The position numbers and the translations under genes were made by a program. From Rhizobium giardinii bv. giardinii H152 (lineage in GTDB: Bacteria > Pseudomonadota > Alphaproteobacteria > Rhizobiales > Rhizobiaceae): 64,000 bases of DNA. The notes under the pieces are model-generated. The model saw nothing but the letters and a program-made list of their open reading frames with translations, had not been told where the DNA came from and did no database searches. How positions within the stretch are numbered: position 1 is the first letter of the stretch; every line of letters begins with the position of its first letter. This document shows positions 46,395-55,722 of this stretch, one piece after another. The stretch is from positions 62,188-126,187 of the forward strand of contig NZ_KB902580.1 of NCBI RefSeq assembly GCF_000379605.1, read 5' to 3'.

Positions 46395-46588
46395 GAGCTC
46401 CCCCCTGGAACGCCTAGTGGATTGCCGCGCTGAACTTGCGCAGATTCTCCGCGATTTCGCGCTAGCCATCGTCTGATCGGCAGCTCGAGCGAAAGCAAGT
46501 CAGCCCGAGGGCTCTGTCTTGCGCGAGCCGTCAACGCCTGCGGACAAATTGTGAAGAAGCGCAACAGCTCCACAGCTTATCTTTCCAT
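46395..46588. other. Spacer between two small minus-strand frames
   Basis: Short frames only; no gene or structure that I can support. Confidence 0.3.
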
Positions 46589-46750
46589 TCATCCTGTCTG
46601 TCGTCGACCAGGATCCCGAGTCCCGTATCGCTGGAGATGAAGGCCATTCACGACGATGAACGCCTGTGAGCGGTTGCCCTCGCCTATTGCCACCACGGCG
46701 CTGTAGCTTACCCCGCCCTCAGCAATTTTAGTTGCATCCGATATTGACAT
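46589..46750 (-). CDS. Possible small hypothetical protein
   Basis: A 53-aa frame with a strong AAGGAAGG site 2-3 nt before the ATG (MSISDATKIAEGGVSYSAVV, AIGEGNRSQAFIVVNGLHLQ, RYGTRDPGRRQTG). It has a beta-rich look and no recognised family. It is divergent from the gene at 46823. Confidence 0.42.
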   Translation of the reverse strand: MSISDATKIAEGGVSYSAVVAIGEGNRSQAFIVVNGLHLQRYGTRDPGRRQTG

Positions 46751-46822
46751 CGCCTTCCTTACGTTGTGCTCTCCCTGATTGAAACATCAAGGGAGCACAA
46801 TGTAGTTGGAGCCGCGTACCGC

Positions 46823-47257
46823 ATGAGCATTAAGGCCACTGTTTTACGACTTCTCCGACGACAGACACTTGAGCAGTATCGAATAATCGAAGCAGTTGAC
46901 GTTTTCGGGCAATCCATGACAGCAAACTCTCCGGATGAGCAAATGGCGCTCCACGACGCCCTCTCAGCCAGCCGATTCCTGATCGCCCGAAATCCGAATG
47001 CGTCTCGCCAGTTGTTGGTTGAGATGGGTTGGTGCCCGCTTGATGCAGCAGCGCTCTTTGTCCTGCAATACTGCCGACGGGAATTGGAATCAGGCCGTCA
47101 TCACGTCTGTCCCGGCGTCCTCATGGAAAAGGGAAAGGGCTATCGGCTGGTTTTTGGCGCTTGCGTGGACTGTCTGTCGAAGGCCGGACGTTATGATGGG
47201 GTTCGTGCGAAGCTTGAACGAGACACGCTGGCCGAGGCGATTCAGCAAGTCGGTTAA
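46823..47257 (+). CDS. Hypothetical protein
   Basis: Soluble protein of about 144 aa (ATVLRLLRRQTLEQYRIIEA, SRQLLVEMGWCPLDAAALFV, VCPGVLMEKGKGYRLVFGAC). Four cysteines are scattered without a classical motif. No family recognised. The ATG at 46823 is chosen; the frame is open to 46766. Unknown function; the HD-GYP gene follows in the same direction. Confidence 0.45.
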   Translation: MSIKATVLRLLRRQTLEQYRIIEAVDVFGQSMTANSPDEQMALHDALSASRFLIARNPNASRQLLVEMGWCPLDAAALFVLQYCRRELESGRHHVCPGVLMEKGKGYRLVFGACVDCLSKAGRYDGVRAKLERDTLAEAIQQVG

Positions 47258-47599
47258 TGTGGCGGCGCGTTGGTCATGGTTCATGGCCTTGCCGTAGGGC
47301 AAACGGGAGCGCACCTAAAAACTGCCTTGGTTCACCTTCCCCTGTTGCCTGAGCTTCTCCAACTGCGTTTTAACAACGGCGGCAAGCTTCAGGACGAGGA
47401 CGTGGTTCTTGGCACTGGACAACACCGCTTTGTTGAAAGATTGTATTCCTATGATTTGCAATCAAGAAACAATGCCGGTAAGGGCAGGCCGGTGACAGTG
47501 AGCGACGGTTTTGTCTTCAGTGCGCGACGCGTCGCCAATCTGTCACCGGTCCAGAGCGGTTTACCCGGCTGGGTTTTGCAGAGCACTTAAGGATGTTCT
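47258..47599. other. Spacer before the HD-GYP gene
   Basis: A 106-codon plus frame (47270-47590) exists, but its composition is unconvincing and it matches nothing I know. The 3' end provides the AAGGA site for the HD-GYP gene. Confidence 0.3.
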
Positions 47600-48526
47600 T
47601 TGCTCAAGCGCATTAAACCCGGGCAGGCCCGTTTAGGGATGTTCATTGAGGCTATAGAAGGGTCCTGGGCGGACCATCCTTTCTGGCGCAACCAGTTTCG
47701 ATTGGATCGCGCCAAAGATGTCGAAAGGTTGAAATCCAGCCATGCCACTGCGGTCATCATCGACACCGACAAGGGAGTGGATGTCGCCCTACCCATTGCC
47801 ATGACGGAACGTTCGTCGCCACACCCTCGCGAAAATCTCTCGTTGAAACGTGCGCTTCGGACGATTGAACAATCGAAACCGCTGATCACGGAGATGTTCG
47901 AGAATGCGAGAATCGGAGGCACCATTCCGGTCTCTCATGCCGCGCAAGCCGTAGAGCATATTGCGGCATGCATGCAAGACAGCGGTAAGGCATTGATCGA
48001 AGTCACCCGTCTCAAAGCTAGGGACGAATACACCTTTCTGCATTCCATCGCCGTCAGCGGACTGGTGGTACATTTGGCACGCGCCGTTGGTCTCGACGAA
48101 AAAATGATTCGCGATCTGGGAATGGGGGGCCTACTTCATGACATCGGAAAAATGCGGGTCCCGCTCAAGGTGCTTAACAAGTCCGCCCCACTCAACGACG
48201 TGGAAATGGGACAAGTCCGACTGCATCCGTCACATGGCTACCAACTTCTGGCCAAGCAAGGCGACGTGCCGCGGGTTGTCCTTGACATCTGCCTTCACCA
48301 TCACGAAAGGATCGATGGCAGCGGCTATCCCAACGGCCTTTTCGACAAACAGATTAGCATCGCCGTCCGCATTACCTCGATTTGCGACGTCTACGATGCA
48401 CTGACGTCCGCAAGAGCGTACAAGAAGGCGTGGAATCCGAGAGATGCCGCACGATTAATGCTTGAGCAAGAAGGTCAGTTCGACCGTCGGCTGCTGATGC
48501 AGCTCTTCCATAGCTTGCGTCTGTGA
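47600..48526 (+). CDS. HD-GYP domain phosphodiesterase with N-terminal DUF3391
   Basis: Protein of 308 aa expected to hydrolyse cyclic di-GMP in the cytoplasm. Residues 1-80 resemble DUF3391 (IKPGQARLGMFIEAIEGSWA, DHPFW). The HD-GYP domain has the HD pair at 180-181 in GLLHDIGKMRVP and the GYP motif in HHHERIDGSGYPNGL near 236-249, followed by ICDVYDALTS. All key residues appear intact. The TTG at 47600 has AAGGA 7 nt upstream and no in-frame ATG fits better. No partner diguanylate cyclase is nearby. Confidence 0.85.
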   Translation: MLKRIKPGQARLGMFIEAIEGSWADHPFWRNQFRLDRAKDVERLKSSHATAVIIDTDKGVDVALPIAMTERSSPHPRENLSLKRALRTIEQSKPLITEMFENARIGGTIPVSHAAQAVEHIAACMQDSGKALIEVTRLKARDEYTFLHSIAVSGLVVHLARAVGLDEKMIRDLGMGGLLHDIGKMRVPLKVLNKSAPLNDVEMGQVRLHPSHGYQLLAKQGDVPRVVLDICLHHHERIDGSGYPNGLFDKQISIAVRITSICDVYDALTSARAYKKAWNPRDAARLMLEQEGQFDRRLLMQLFHSLRL

Positions 48527-48675
48527 TAATCCAGGCTCCTGAAACCACCGGGGAAGAAAGTCGCGGCGGGCTGCAAAAAATTTTTGCTCACGTTTTGCTC
48601 CGATTTAAAAGGCGGCAGATCCACCGTTCCCGAAATGAGTGGTCGGTTGGCGCGCGACGTCATGACGTTCACGGC

Positions 48676-48942
48676 TTACCCGAAGTTCGATACATCCAAC
48701 ACGACTGCGTCTTGCGGATTGGAGTTATACGCGCGCGTCGCAGCATCCACGATTATTGCCCGCATCTTGTCGAAGGCCTCGAGATATTCTCGTTCTCCCC
48801 GGGTTCTCAGAGCCATTCCCCTGGCGAGAACATCCACGGTGACGAAACACTTGACCTCAAACATCCCATCGTAACCGGTAAAGCGAACGCGCCTGTGGGT
48901 TTCGTCATAACTGCGGGCTTTGTTGGGAAAAGAAAGAGTCAT
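48676..48942 (-). CDS. DUF1488 family protein
   Basis: Small protein of 88 aa (MTLSFPNKARSYDETHRRVR, FTGYDGMFEVKCFVTVDVLA) matching the DUF1488 pattern; function unknown. The ATG at 48942 gives the usual family start MTLSFPN; the open frame continues to an ATG at 48978. Confidence 0.72.
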   Translation of the reverse strand: MTLSFPNKARSYDETHRRVRFTGYDGMFEVKCFVTVDVLARGMALRTRGEREYLEAFDKMRAIIVDAATRAYNSNPQDAVVLDVSNFG

Positions 48943-49051
48943 GACATACTTTCGGTTCGAGCCATCAACCAGTACCATGCACAGGTTGGCATCAATTAAC
49001 CTGCCTCGTACACGCGAGGTAATTTAGACGCGCCTGGAAAACCTAGTTCGC

Positions 49052-49534
49052 TCATGAGCGTACGGTTTCGAGCAAATCTTGTTCGGAAGCCAGCGCTGAG
49101 AGCACACTCCGTGCCTCTGTTTCAGAGCGAGCGTCGCGCACTGCCGCAAGCACCTTTTTGGAACGAAACAAACGACATTGTCTAGCAAGGCCGGGCAAGA
49201 AACCCTCTTGCTCATTCTGCGGCCATATAACGGCCAGGAAAACATCTACCGGCTCGTCATCAGGCGCGTTGAACTCGATAGCAGCGCGCAAGGTGACAAG
49301 AACATTGGAGGGTGAAGCAAGGTTTGGCATAAGCGCATGCGGCAAGGCAAAACCAGCGCCGAAACCTGTAGACCCGAGGGCCTCTCGTTCCATCAGGCCG
49401 GTGAAGATTGCCCTCGGGTCGAGTCCCGTGTTGTCAGCAAGATATGACGCGATTGCCTGAAAGACCGACCGTGTATCCTGTGCAGGTATTCCCAGGATCA
49501 GGTTCTTGTCCCAGCACAGTTCATTGTCTTGCAT
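49052..49534 (-). CDS. PTS IIA-type protein (PtsN-like EIIA)
   Basis: EIIA domain protein of 160 aa of the fructose/nitrogen PTS class, with the phosphorylatable histidine in GFGAGFALPHALMP and the segment NVLVTLRAAIEFNAPDDEPV with DVFLAVIWPQNEQEGFL. The ATG at 49534 has GGGAGG 8-9 nt upstream. No EI, HPr or EIIBC genes are adjacent, so a regulatory role like that of PtsN is more likely than sugar import. It may be an extra paralogue of the chromosomal ptsN usually found beside rpoN. Confidence 0.82.
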   Translation of the reverse strand: MQDNELCWDKNLILGIPAQDTRSVFQAIASYLADNTGLDPRAIFTGLMEREALGSTGFGAGFALPHALMPNLASPSNVLVTLRAAIEFNAPDDEPVDVFLAVIWPQNEQEGFLPGLARQCRLFRSKKVLAAVRDARSETEARSVLSALASEQDLLETVRS

Positions 49535-50494
49535 CGCTGGCCTCCCAATTTTACTGCTTGGCATCCGAGAAATGTCGCTCGTCGCCTTCGCGTTCCAGCG
49601 GAGTTAGTGTCTTTCCTGCAAGTGTACATGGGTAAGCCATTACTCATAAAAATATCCTCGAATCGAACTGGCGTCTTCCGCTTGGGGTTTCAAGCCACAC
49701 CGCAAGTAGTAGTGATCAAATCGCGTTCACATCTTCGTTCGCTAGTTTGAAAATTCGCCGCGGTACGCAACGCCTCATTTCTATTTTCTATGTCAGCGAT
49801 GTGAAAGAGAACGGCGTTCCTGTGCGGTCTGGGGTAAGGCAGAGCGGCACGTCTCTTTGGGCACAACCCTCGGCGGCGAGGTGAAGCCGTCCGTGAGGCA
49901 GGTTCGCCATGCGTCGGCGTTCCGATGCTTACGCGAGCGACCCGACTCCGTAGATCGACATTCAGCCAGATAACCGCATGAATCATGAGAGAGCGTCCAC
50001 ACACGGCAGCCAATTTTTTGGCACAGCGGAAAGCCACATGCCTGCCTGGCAGGACGGGACGATCACGGTGGGTCGATTAATCCATTTCTGCGAGGTGCTG
50101 GACGCACCCGCCGAAGAGATTAAGCTCCGGTGGCACCTCACCAGTCTCGATCTAAAGCCGCGCTACTGTTGGCCTCTATCGAGAAGCTACCGACCTTCGA
50201 CGAGGAACCTTGCGGGGCGTTTACAGCTTGCTCGTCCGTCTAGGCGACGCATTGGACTGAAAACACGAAACGACCCTAGGAGAATTGCATGCCGAGTCAC
50301 GGTGAAGGGTTAAGGCTCTCGCCGGCCGGGAGCGGTCATGGAGCCGATGCTGATTTTCGCAGATCCGTGCGTTAATGCGCCTGTCTCGCAACCTTGTGCA
50401 GCCCGACATCTCCCCTTGGAGATAAAGGTCCTAACTGCCTGCAACGTTTCGATCACGAAAGCGTTCAATCGGTAATCTAAAGGGCGGAGAGACA
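49535..50494. other. Long spacer, possibly with a decayed XRE-type regulator
   Basis: About 960 nt without a convincing gene. Around 50050-50150 the plus strand reads GTITVGRLIHFCEVLDAPAE then EIKLRWHLTSLD, reminiscent of the last helix of an XRE/Cro regulator, but no start or first helices are present. The 3' end carries GGCGGAGAG as the ribosome-binding site of the antiporter gene. Confidence 0.3.
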
Positions 50495-51760
50495 ATGGAC
50501 ACTTTTATCGTCACCCTTTCCGTTCTCGGCGTGGTTGTTCTGCTGACCGCATGGCTGCCATTGGTGCTGAAGCGCCTTCCTCTTTCACTTCCCATCCTCT
50601 GCCTCATCATCGGCATGCTCCTCGCGTGGTCTCCCTATCCGCTCCTCCCCAGCTTCAACCCCCTGGAAAACCGTGCTTTCACGGAGCGGATGACCGAGGT
50701 TGTCGTCATCATCGCGCTGATGGGAGCTGGCCTTAAAATAGACAGGCCGATTGGATTGGCACGATGGAGAACGACGTGGCGGCTCCTGAGCATCGCGATG
50801 CCGCTGACGATCGTCGCCGTCATGGGTCTCGGCTACTACATCCTTGATCTTGATATGGCGTCGGCTCTGTTGCTTGGAGCGGCGCTCGCCCCGACAGACC
50901 CTGTGCTGGCAAGCGACATCCAGGTCGGGCCACCGAAGACCGGTGAAGAGGACGAGGTGCGTTTTGCGTTGACCTCGGAGGCGGGCCTGAACGACGGCCT
51001 TGCCTTCCCGTTTGTCTACCTTGCCATTGCGATTGCGGTCTCGGTCAAGGACGGTACGGCGATCTTCGAAGACTGGGCATTGGTGGACGTCATATGGCGT
51101 CTCGGCACCGCAATCGCTGGGGGATGGGGCGCTGGCAAGCTTTTTGGGATGCTCTCGTTCCGTCTGCGAGGCAAGAGTCTCGCGAAAACCAAGGACGGAT
51201 TCGTGGCGCTCGGCATGACCTTCTTCATCTATGGCGTCACACAGATGATCCACGGATATGGCTTCGTCGCCGTCTTTGTAGCGGCCGTGGCATTCCGGTC
51301 GGTGGAAAGGGAACACGATTTTCACGAGCAGCTGCACGATTTTGCTGAGCAGATAGAGCGCCTTCTGATGATGGTACTCCTCGTATTCCTTGGCTCGATC
51401 GTGGCCACCGGGACGATCCTCGGGGCGCTCGACGGACGCGCCATCCTCGTCGCTGTGATAACCCTCGCCCTCGTAAGGCCACTATCCGGTTGGCTTTGTC
51501 TGCTAGGCACCGGATTTCCGGCGGGCGAGAAACTCGTGATCTCCGTGTTCGGCATCCGAGGGCTCGGAACGATCTACTACCTGGCCTATGCTACCGGGCA
51601 GGCGGCTTTCGATGATGCGAATACCCTCTGGGCGACGGGATTGCTGATAGTGCTGATCTCCATCGTCGTTCACGGTATTGCTGTCACACCGACCATGAAT
51701 TGGGTCGATGCCACGAGACCGAAGAACCAGAACGCACCAGTTGATCCGGCAGTGCACTAG
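50495..51760 (+). CDS. CPA1-family cation:proton antiporter
   Basis: Inner-membrane Na+/H+ or K+/H+ antiporter of 421 aa with about 12 hydrophobic helices. The ion-binding region ALLLGAALAPTDPVLASDIQ is followed by EAGLNDGLAFPFVYLAIAIA, which carries the conserved asparagine-aspartate (ND) of CPA1 proteins. The C-terminal end is short, with no long regulatory tail. GGAGAG precedes the ATG by 5-6 nt. It stands alone and may serve pH or salt tolerance. Confidence 0.88.
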   Translation: MDTFIVTLSVLGVVVLLTAWLPLVLKRLPLSLPILCLIIGMLLAWSPYPLLPSFNPLENRAFTERMTEVVVIIALMGAGLKIDRPIGLARWRTTWRLLSIAMPLTIVAVMGLGYYILDLDMASALLLGAALAPTDPVLASDIQVGPPKTGEEDEVRFALTSEAGLNDGLAFPFVYLAIAIAVSVKDGTAIFEDWALVDVIWRLGTAIAGGWGAGKLFGMLSFRLRGKSLAKTKDGFVALGMTFFIYGVTQMIHGYGFVAVFVAAVAFRSVEREHDFHEQLHDFAEQIERLLMMVLLVFLGSIVATGTILGALDGRAILVAVITLALVRPLSGWLCLLGTGFPAGEKLVISVFGIRGLGTIYYLAYATGQAAFDDANTLWATGLLIVLISIVVHGIAVTPTMNWVDATRPKNQNAPVDPAVH

Positions 51761-52185
51761 GTCGGTCGTTGCCGTCGTGTTGATCGCCACGTCATTCTGG
51801 CAGGCCTGCCTGCAAGAGGCCCTACCGATAGAGTGCACGACGTTCCAAGTGCTCGATCACGCTTCTGAAGGCGCTGGGCGGGGCGGGGCGGCAAGCGAGG
51901 CGGTGCTCTCGCCTGGTCGGTGGGTGATCCTTTCCTTTCCGACAAAGGCGCGGCGCTTTGCATGGCCTTTATGATCGGCCCTACGGATATCGGCTATCCT
52001 ATGTGCCACCTTCTGCAGCAGCCACTCGTGGTCAAAGGCGAAATGGTGCAGGGAGGAATTGGCGTGCGCTTGAAGTCGAGCAACACCCAGTTCGTCGGTG
52101 GTTACCAGGGTATGCAGCATCTATTGATGGGATATGCCGGCGTGGGTTGGCCGCCTTGATGGGGTTCGAACTATACGCCTAGTTA
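51761..52185. other. Spacer without a recognisable gene
   Basis: About 425 nt between the antiporter and the convergent AraC gene. Overlapping frames on both strands exist, but none resembles a known protein. Confidence 0.35.
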
Positions 52186-53052
52186 TCAGGAGCGGCGACC
52201 GCTCGGCGACTGGCCGAAGCTTTCCCTGTAGCGCCGGGCGAAATGCGAGCGTGAGGCATAGCCAGCGGCCTCCGCGGCGGCAAAACTCGATGCGCCGGAG
52301 GCAAGCGCGGTTTGGCCAGCGCGCAGGCGCTCGGTTCGAAGGACGTTGCGGAAGGACGTACCCGTCGCAGCAAGCCGACGGCGCAGCGTCGAAGCCCCGA
52401 CGCCGAGACGGGCGGCGACGCGCTCGACCGTCCAGTCCTCCGACGGCGCGCTTCCGATTAGCCAGGCCACCTCCTCGGGCAGGCTAGCTTCGAACAATGG
52501 ACGGGCCGCAGCGATCGGCCGCAGAAGCGTCAGCACCTCCATGAGCCGCACCGCCTTGACGGCTTCGCCCAACGCTTCACTGGCGATCGCCGTCGCTGCA
52601 TGAATAAGTGTATGCACGAGATCCGGATCGAGTGGCACGCGGAACTGCCGGTCGCCATCGCGAGTGCTCGTCTTCTCGCCCCCCGTCAGCGGAGCTATGC
52701 CGGCCGGCAGCGCTGGCACCTCCAGCAACAGCGATTCATAGGAGGATGTAGGCCCCGCGGGAATATTGACGACATCCATCGGCACCCGCCCCGGCAGGAC
52801 AAAGACAGTACCCGGCTCGAAGAAGTGCGTCGTATCGCCGAGCCACACTTCCTTGCGGCCCCTCAACATGACGCCGATGATGGGGCACGGAAGTTCAATC
52901 GCCCTGAACCGCTCCCGATCGATGGAGCAATAGGAAAACAGCCGGTTGCCATGCGAATACCGGCCGGCCGTGCCGTCTGGCGCCATCATCGGCCGCAGGC
53001 GCTCCACAAGCATGGACCTGAGATGGGTGTCGTCTCTGTAAGGGATGTTCAT
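52186..53052 (-). CDS. AraC-family transcriptional regulator
   Basis: Regulator of 288 aa with an N-terminal cupin-like sensing region (FSYCSIDRERFRAIELPCPI, GRKEVWLGDTTHFFEPGTVF) and a C-terminal double HTH (WTVERVAARLGVGASTLRRR, FAAAEAAGYASRSHFARRYR). The frame is open to 53319, but that would cover the divergent lactonase gene start; the ATG at 53052 leaves 133 nt between the two starts. It is therefore a likely regulator of the exported lactonase-like enzyme. Confidence 0.83.
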   Translation of the reverse strand: MNIPYRDDTHLRSMLVERLRPMMAPDGTAGRYSHGNRLFSYCSIDRERFRAIELPCPIIGVMLRGRKEVWLGDTTHFFEPGTVFVLPGRVPMDVVNIPAGPTSSYESLLLEVPALPAGIAPLTGGEKTSTRDGDRQFRVPLDPDLVHTLIHAATAIASEALGEAVKAVRLMEVLTLLRPIAAARPLFEASLPEEVAWLIGSAPSEDWTVERVAARLGVGASTLRRRLAATGTSFRNVLRTERLRAGQTALASGASSFAAAEAAGYASRSHFARRYRESFGQSPSGRRS

Positions 53053-53185
53053 ACCGAACGATAGCGCAGTACGCGTCAATAGAAAACCGCAGAGGTGAGC
53101 GTTTCGGGCTCGAAATCGATCGAACCGGACCCTCCACGGCGAACGGGATACGTCAAAAGCGGTCTCCACATCCAAGGAGACCGCC

Positions 53186-54016
53186 ATGAACCCGATTGCA
53201 ACGATCGTTTTTTCCGCCGCTGCCCTGATGGCATCCACGGCCCATTCCGCCGAGGTCGAACTCTGGCGGCTCGACTGCGGCGAAATCGAAGTCCGCGACC
53301 TTTCGCTGTTTTCCGACACCTACAATCACGTCGGCGAGAAGCGAACGCTGACCGACAGCTGCTACGTGATCCGCCACGACCAGGACTACATGCTCTGGGA
53401 CGCCGGATTGCCGGCCGGTCTTCTCGGGGCAAAGCTTGATCCGAGCGCGGTACTTGCGCCAACGCTGGCGAAGGATATTCCGACCCAGCTCGCGGAAATC
53501 GGCCTCAAGCCCGAACAGATCAGCCGCCTTGGCATCAGCCACAATCATTTCGACCATGTCGGACAGGCCGCGTTCTTTCCGCAGGCGACATTGATGATCG
53601 GCGCAGCCGATCTCACCCAGTTCAAGGGCGACCCCCTGCCCTTCGCCGTCGATCCGGCCTTCATCAAGCCGTGGCTTGACGGCGGTGCGAAGGTTGACGC
53701 CATCTCGGGCGACCGCGACGTTTTCGGCGACGGAACGGTGACCATTCTCTCGACGCCGGGTCACACGCCGGGCGAAACAAGTCTGCTGGTGCGCCTTGCA
53801 GAAACCGGACCCATCCTACTTTCCGGCGACGTCGCGCATTTCGAGGAGCAGTTCGAGAACCGTGGCGTGCCAGGATTCAACTTCGATCGCGCCGAAACGC
53901 TGGCGTCGATGGAGCGGCTAACGGGGATTGCCAAGGCGCTGAATGCCACCCTGATCGTCCAGCATGACGCCAAGGATATCGCCAAGCTGCCGGCCTTCCC
54001 GAAAAGTGCCAGGTAG
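53186..54016 (+). CDS. Exported metallo-beta-lactamase-fold hydrolase (AHL-lactonase-like)
   Basis: Protein of 276 aa with a signal peptide (MNPIATIVFSAAALMASTAH, cleaved near residue 21). Metal ligands of the AiiA/AttM-type lactonase family are all visible: HNHFDH at residues 119-124, the histidine in STPGHTPGE, the aspartate in LLSGDVAHFE and the histidine in IVQHDAKD. It would hydrolyse N-acyl-homoserine lactones or related lactones in the periplasm. Most known AHL lactonases are cytoplasmic, so export is notable. A strong terminator follows. Confidence 0.83.
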   Translation: MNPIATIVFSAAALMASTAHSAEVELWRLDCGEIEVRDLSLFSDTYNHVGEKRTLTDSCYVIRHDQDYMLWDAGLPAGLLGAKLDPSAVLAPTLAKDIPTQLAEIGLKPEQISRLGISHNHFDHVGQAAFFPQATLMIGAADLTQFKGDPLPFAVDPAFIKPWLDGGAKVDAISGDRDVFGDGTVTILSTPGHTPGETSLLVRLAETGPILLSGDVAHFEEQFENRGVPGFNFDRAETLASMERLTGIAKALNATLIVQHDAKDIAKLPAFPKSAR

Positions 54017-54027
54017 CGACGTCCGAC

Positions 54028-54061
54028 AACCCGGCCGGCCGAACTGTCGGACGGCCGGGTT
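54028..54061 (+). terminator. Rho-independent terminator after the lactonase gene
   Basis: AACCCGGCCG (54028-54037) pairs with CGGCCGGGTT (54052-54061), a 10-bp GC-rich stem with a 14-nt loop followed by TTTGTGTTGT. It begins 12 nt after the stop codon. Confidence 0.8.
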
Positions 54062-54073
54062 TTGTGTTGTATC

Positions 54074-54858
54074 CTTGCTGGTGGGAAAGGGCGCGACGCC
54101 CCCTTTTGCATCATGCCCCGACCAATGTCTGAAGTGTCCTCGCAAATGCCGCAATGAGGCATTGATCGGCTATGAAAACCGCGTCCTGATCGCCCTGGGC
54201 GGCGCTATTCTGGCCGCCTTGCCGAGCCGGCCAAATCACTAATTCAGTATTGCATCCCGCCAGCGTGCCGTGCTGCGACTGCCGGTGATATTGCCGGGGC
54301 GCAGTCCCAGGCCGTAGGGTTGCACTGATGCTTGACCTGATTTCGCCGGCATTCCTCGTTCTCGCGATCAGCCTTAGCTGGAATTGGTTCGCCTGCATTT
54401 TAGCATGCAGGCGAACGCCGCACTTGCGACCTCGCCGCTTACCACCACCGCCGCCGCCATCAGCTTGTCAGCCTCAGCGGTGGCTTTCGCTGGTAACACT
54501 CCGTCACTCGAAGTCCCGATCGTGCTGTTTGGCTTGTTCATCTGCGCGATCGTCAAGAAGCAGCCCGCTGCGGTAACCGTAGCCTTTCTGCAATCAGCCT
54601 CGCGGCGTATCTGCAATTCTCTACAGTTCCCTGAGGCGCAGCCGCGTGGCGCTGGCGCAAAGGCTCGAAATGCACCGTCGGCGCCGGCAATCGCCGCACC
54701 GGTCTCAGAGACATTCATGAACCTGCTGCGAGACAGCACTCGGCTTGAAGCTGCCGATCCGTGGTTCACATCATCATCCTTATCATCGTCTTTTCCGAGA
54801 GCATCGGATACCATCCGCTCAGTTTCCGGTGGGCAAATCGTCAGTCGTCGCAACTGGC
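54074..54858. other. Long spacer with one perfect inverted repeat
   Basis: GTTCGCCTGCA (54387-54397) pairs with TGCAGGCGAAC (54406-54416) across an 8-nt loop. Long overlapping frames run on both strands of 54374-54872 but neither has a convincing protein composition, and the spacer otherwise holds nothing that I recognise. Confidence 0.4.
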
Positions 54859-55722
54859 TTAGGTGGTCTTGAGCGTGCCGTTCATCCCCTCCGGATAGAA
54901 GCCGCCCTTGCTCACTCCGTCCTTGTCGGTGAGGTACACGATCCTGAGCACCTCCTGCGGCGTTCTGGTGAACGCGATTGCATCGGGCGTCGAAGGAACG
55001 ATGTTGGCTTTGCCGTCCCCCCGGATCCCCTGGTCCTTATTGCCTGATCCGTCGATTTTGTCTCGGGCATCGGAGACAGCGTTGGCGGCCTTCCAGGCTT
55101 CCTCTCCCTTTCGGTATAGCGTAGATCGCGCCATTCCCATGTGATAGGCCTCGACCGCCAGGATGCCTGCGGCTGCGGCGAGGAAATCCTTGTTTTTCAG
55201 AACGGTCGCCGCACCCGCATAGGCGGTGACGCCGACATCCTCGAACAACATCCCGCCGAGAACGAAGTTCGTCTCGTTGCCGAAGGGATCGAAGTCCGGC
55301 CCGAGGCCCGCTGCTTCCGCGACGGCTTCGAAGCCCGCACCGAAATCGATGGCCGGCCGGTCAACCGCGTTGGTTCCAAGCGTCTTCCGGTAGAAGCGGA
55401 CGTGCGCGAGTTCGTTTTCCGCGACTTCCTGCATGAATTCGCCGATCGCGGGCGTCTCGAAGGAGACTCGCTTTCCACCAACGACGTCGCCGGGTTTCGA
55501 ACCGGCATCGGCTCCGTCAAGGCCTGTTCCGGTGGTGCCGCGGAGGTAGTATTCAGCCTCCATATATTCGAGGTTGAGCGCAAAGCGGAAAATGTCCTCG
55601 TCCGATATGTCCTGTGCCAATACCGCAGAAGGCCGTGCGATTCCGCTGAGTGCCGCTCCGGCACCGAGTGCGATAAGTCCCTGAAGCGACTGACGCCGGG
55701 ATAGGTGAAGTGCGCCCTGCAT
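54859..55722 (-). CDS. Tat-exported ferritin-like domain protein
   Basis: Protein of 287 aa with a twin-arginine leader (LSRRQSLQGLIALGAGAALS, cleaved near VLAQ) and a ferritin-like four-helix region: FRFALNLEYMEAEYYLRGTT, EFMQEVAENELAHVRFYRKT with carboxylate and histidine metal ligands, and ILAVEAYHMGMARSTLYRKG. AGGAGATC precedes the ATG. Such proteins are found beside ECF sigma factors or catalase genes and are thought to act in the periplasm under stress or desiccation; the reaction is unknown. Confidence 0.83.
   Translation of the reverse strand: MQGALHLSRRQSLQGLIALGAGAALSGIARPSAVLAQDISDEDIFRFALNLEYMEAEYYLRGTTGTGLDGADAGSKPGDVVGGKRVSFETPAIGEFMQEVAENELAHVRFYRKTLGTNAVDRPAIDFGAGFEAVAEAAGLGPDFDPFGNETNFVLGGMLFEDVGVTAYAGAATVLKNKDFLAAAAGILAVEAYHMGMARSTLYRKGEEAWKAANAVSDARDKIDGSGNKDQGIRGDGKANIVPSTPDAIAFTRTPQEVLRIVYLTDKDGVSKGGFYPEGMNGTLKTT

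Noticed and set aside
47270-47590. Plus-strand frame of 106 codons before the HD-GYP gene
   Set aside because: No ribosome-binding site, no family resemblance and unconvincing composition; left as spacer.
49978-50313. Possible XRE-type regulator frame
   Set aside because: Only one helix-like segment resembles the family; the first helices and a start are missing.
54374-54872. Overlapping frames of about 160 codons on both strands
   Set aside because: Both have low-complexity serine/alanine or arginine composition without motifs, and I could not favour either.
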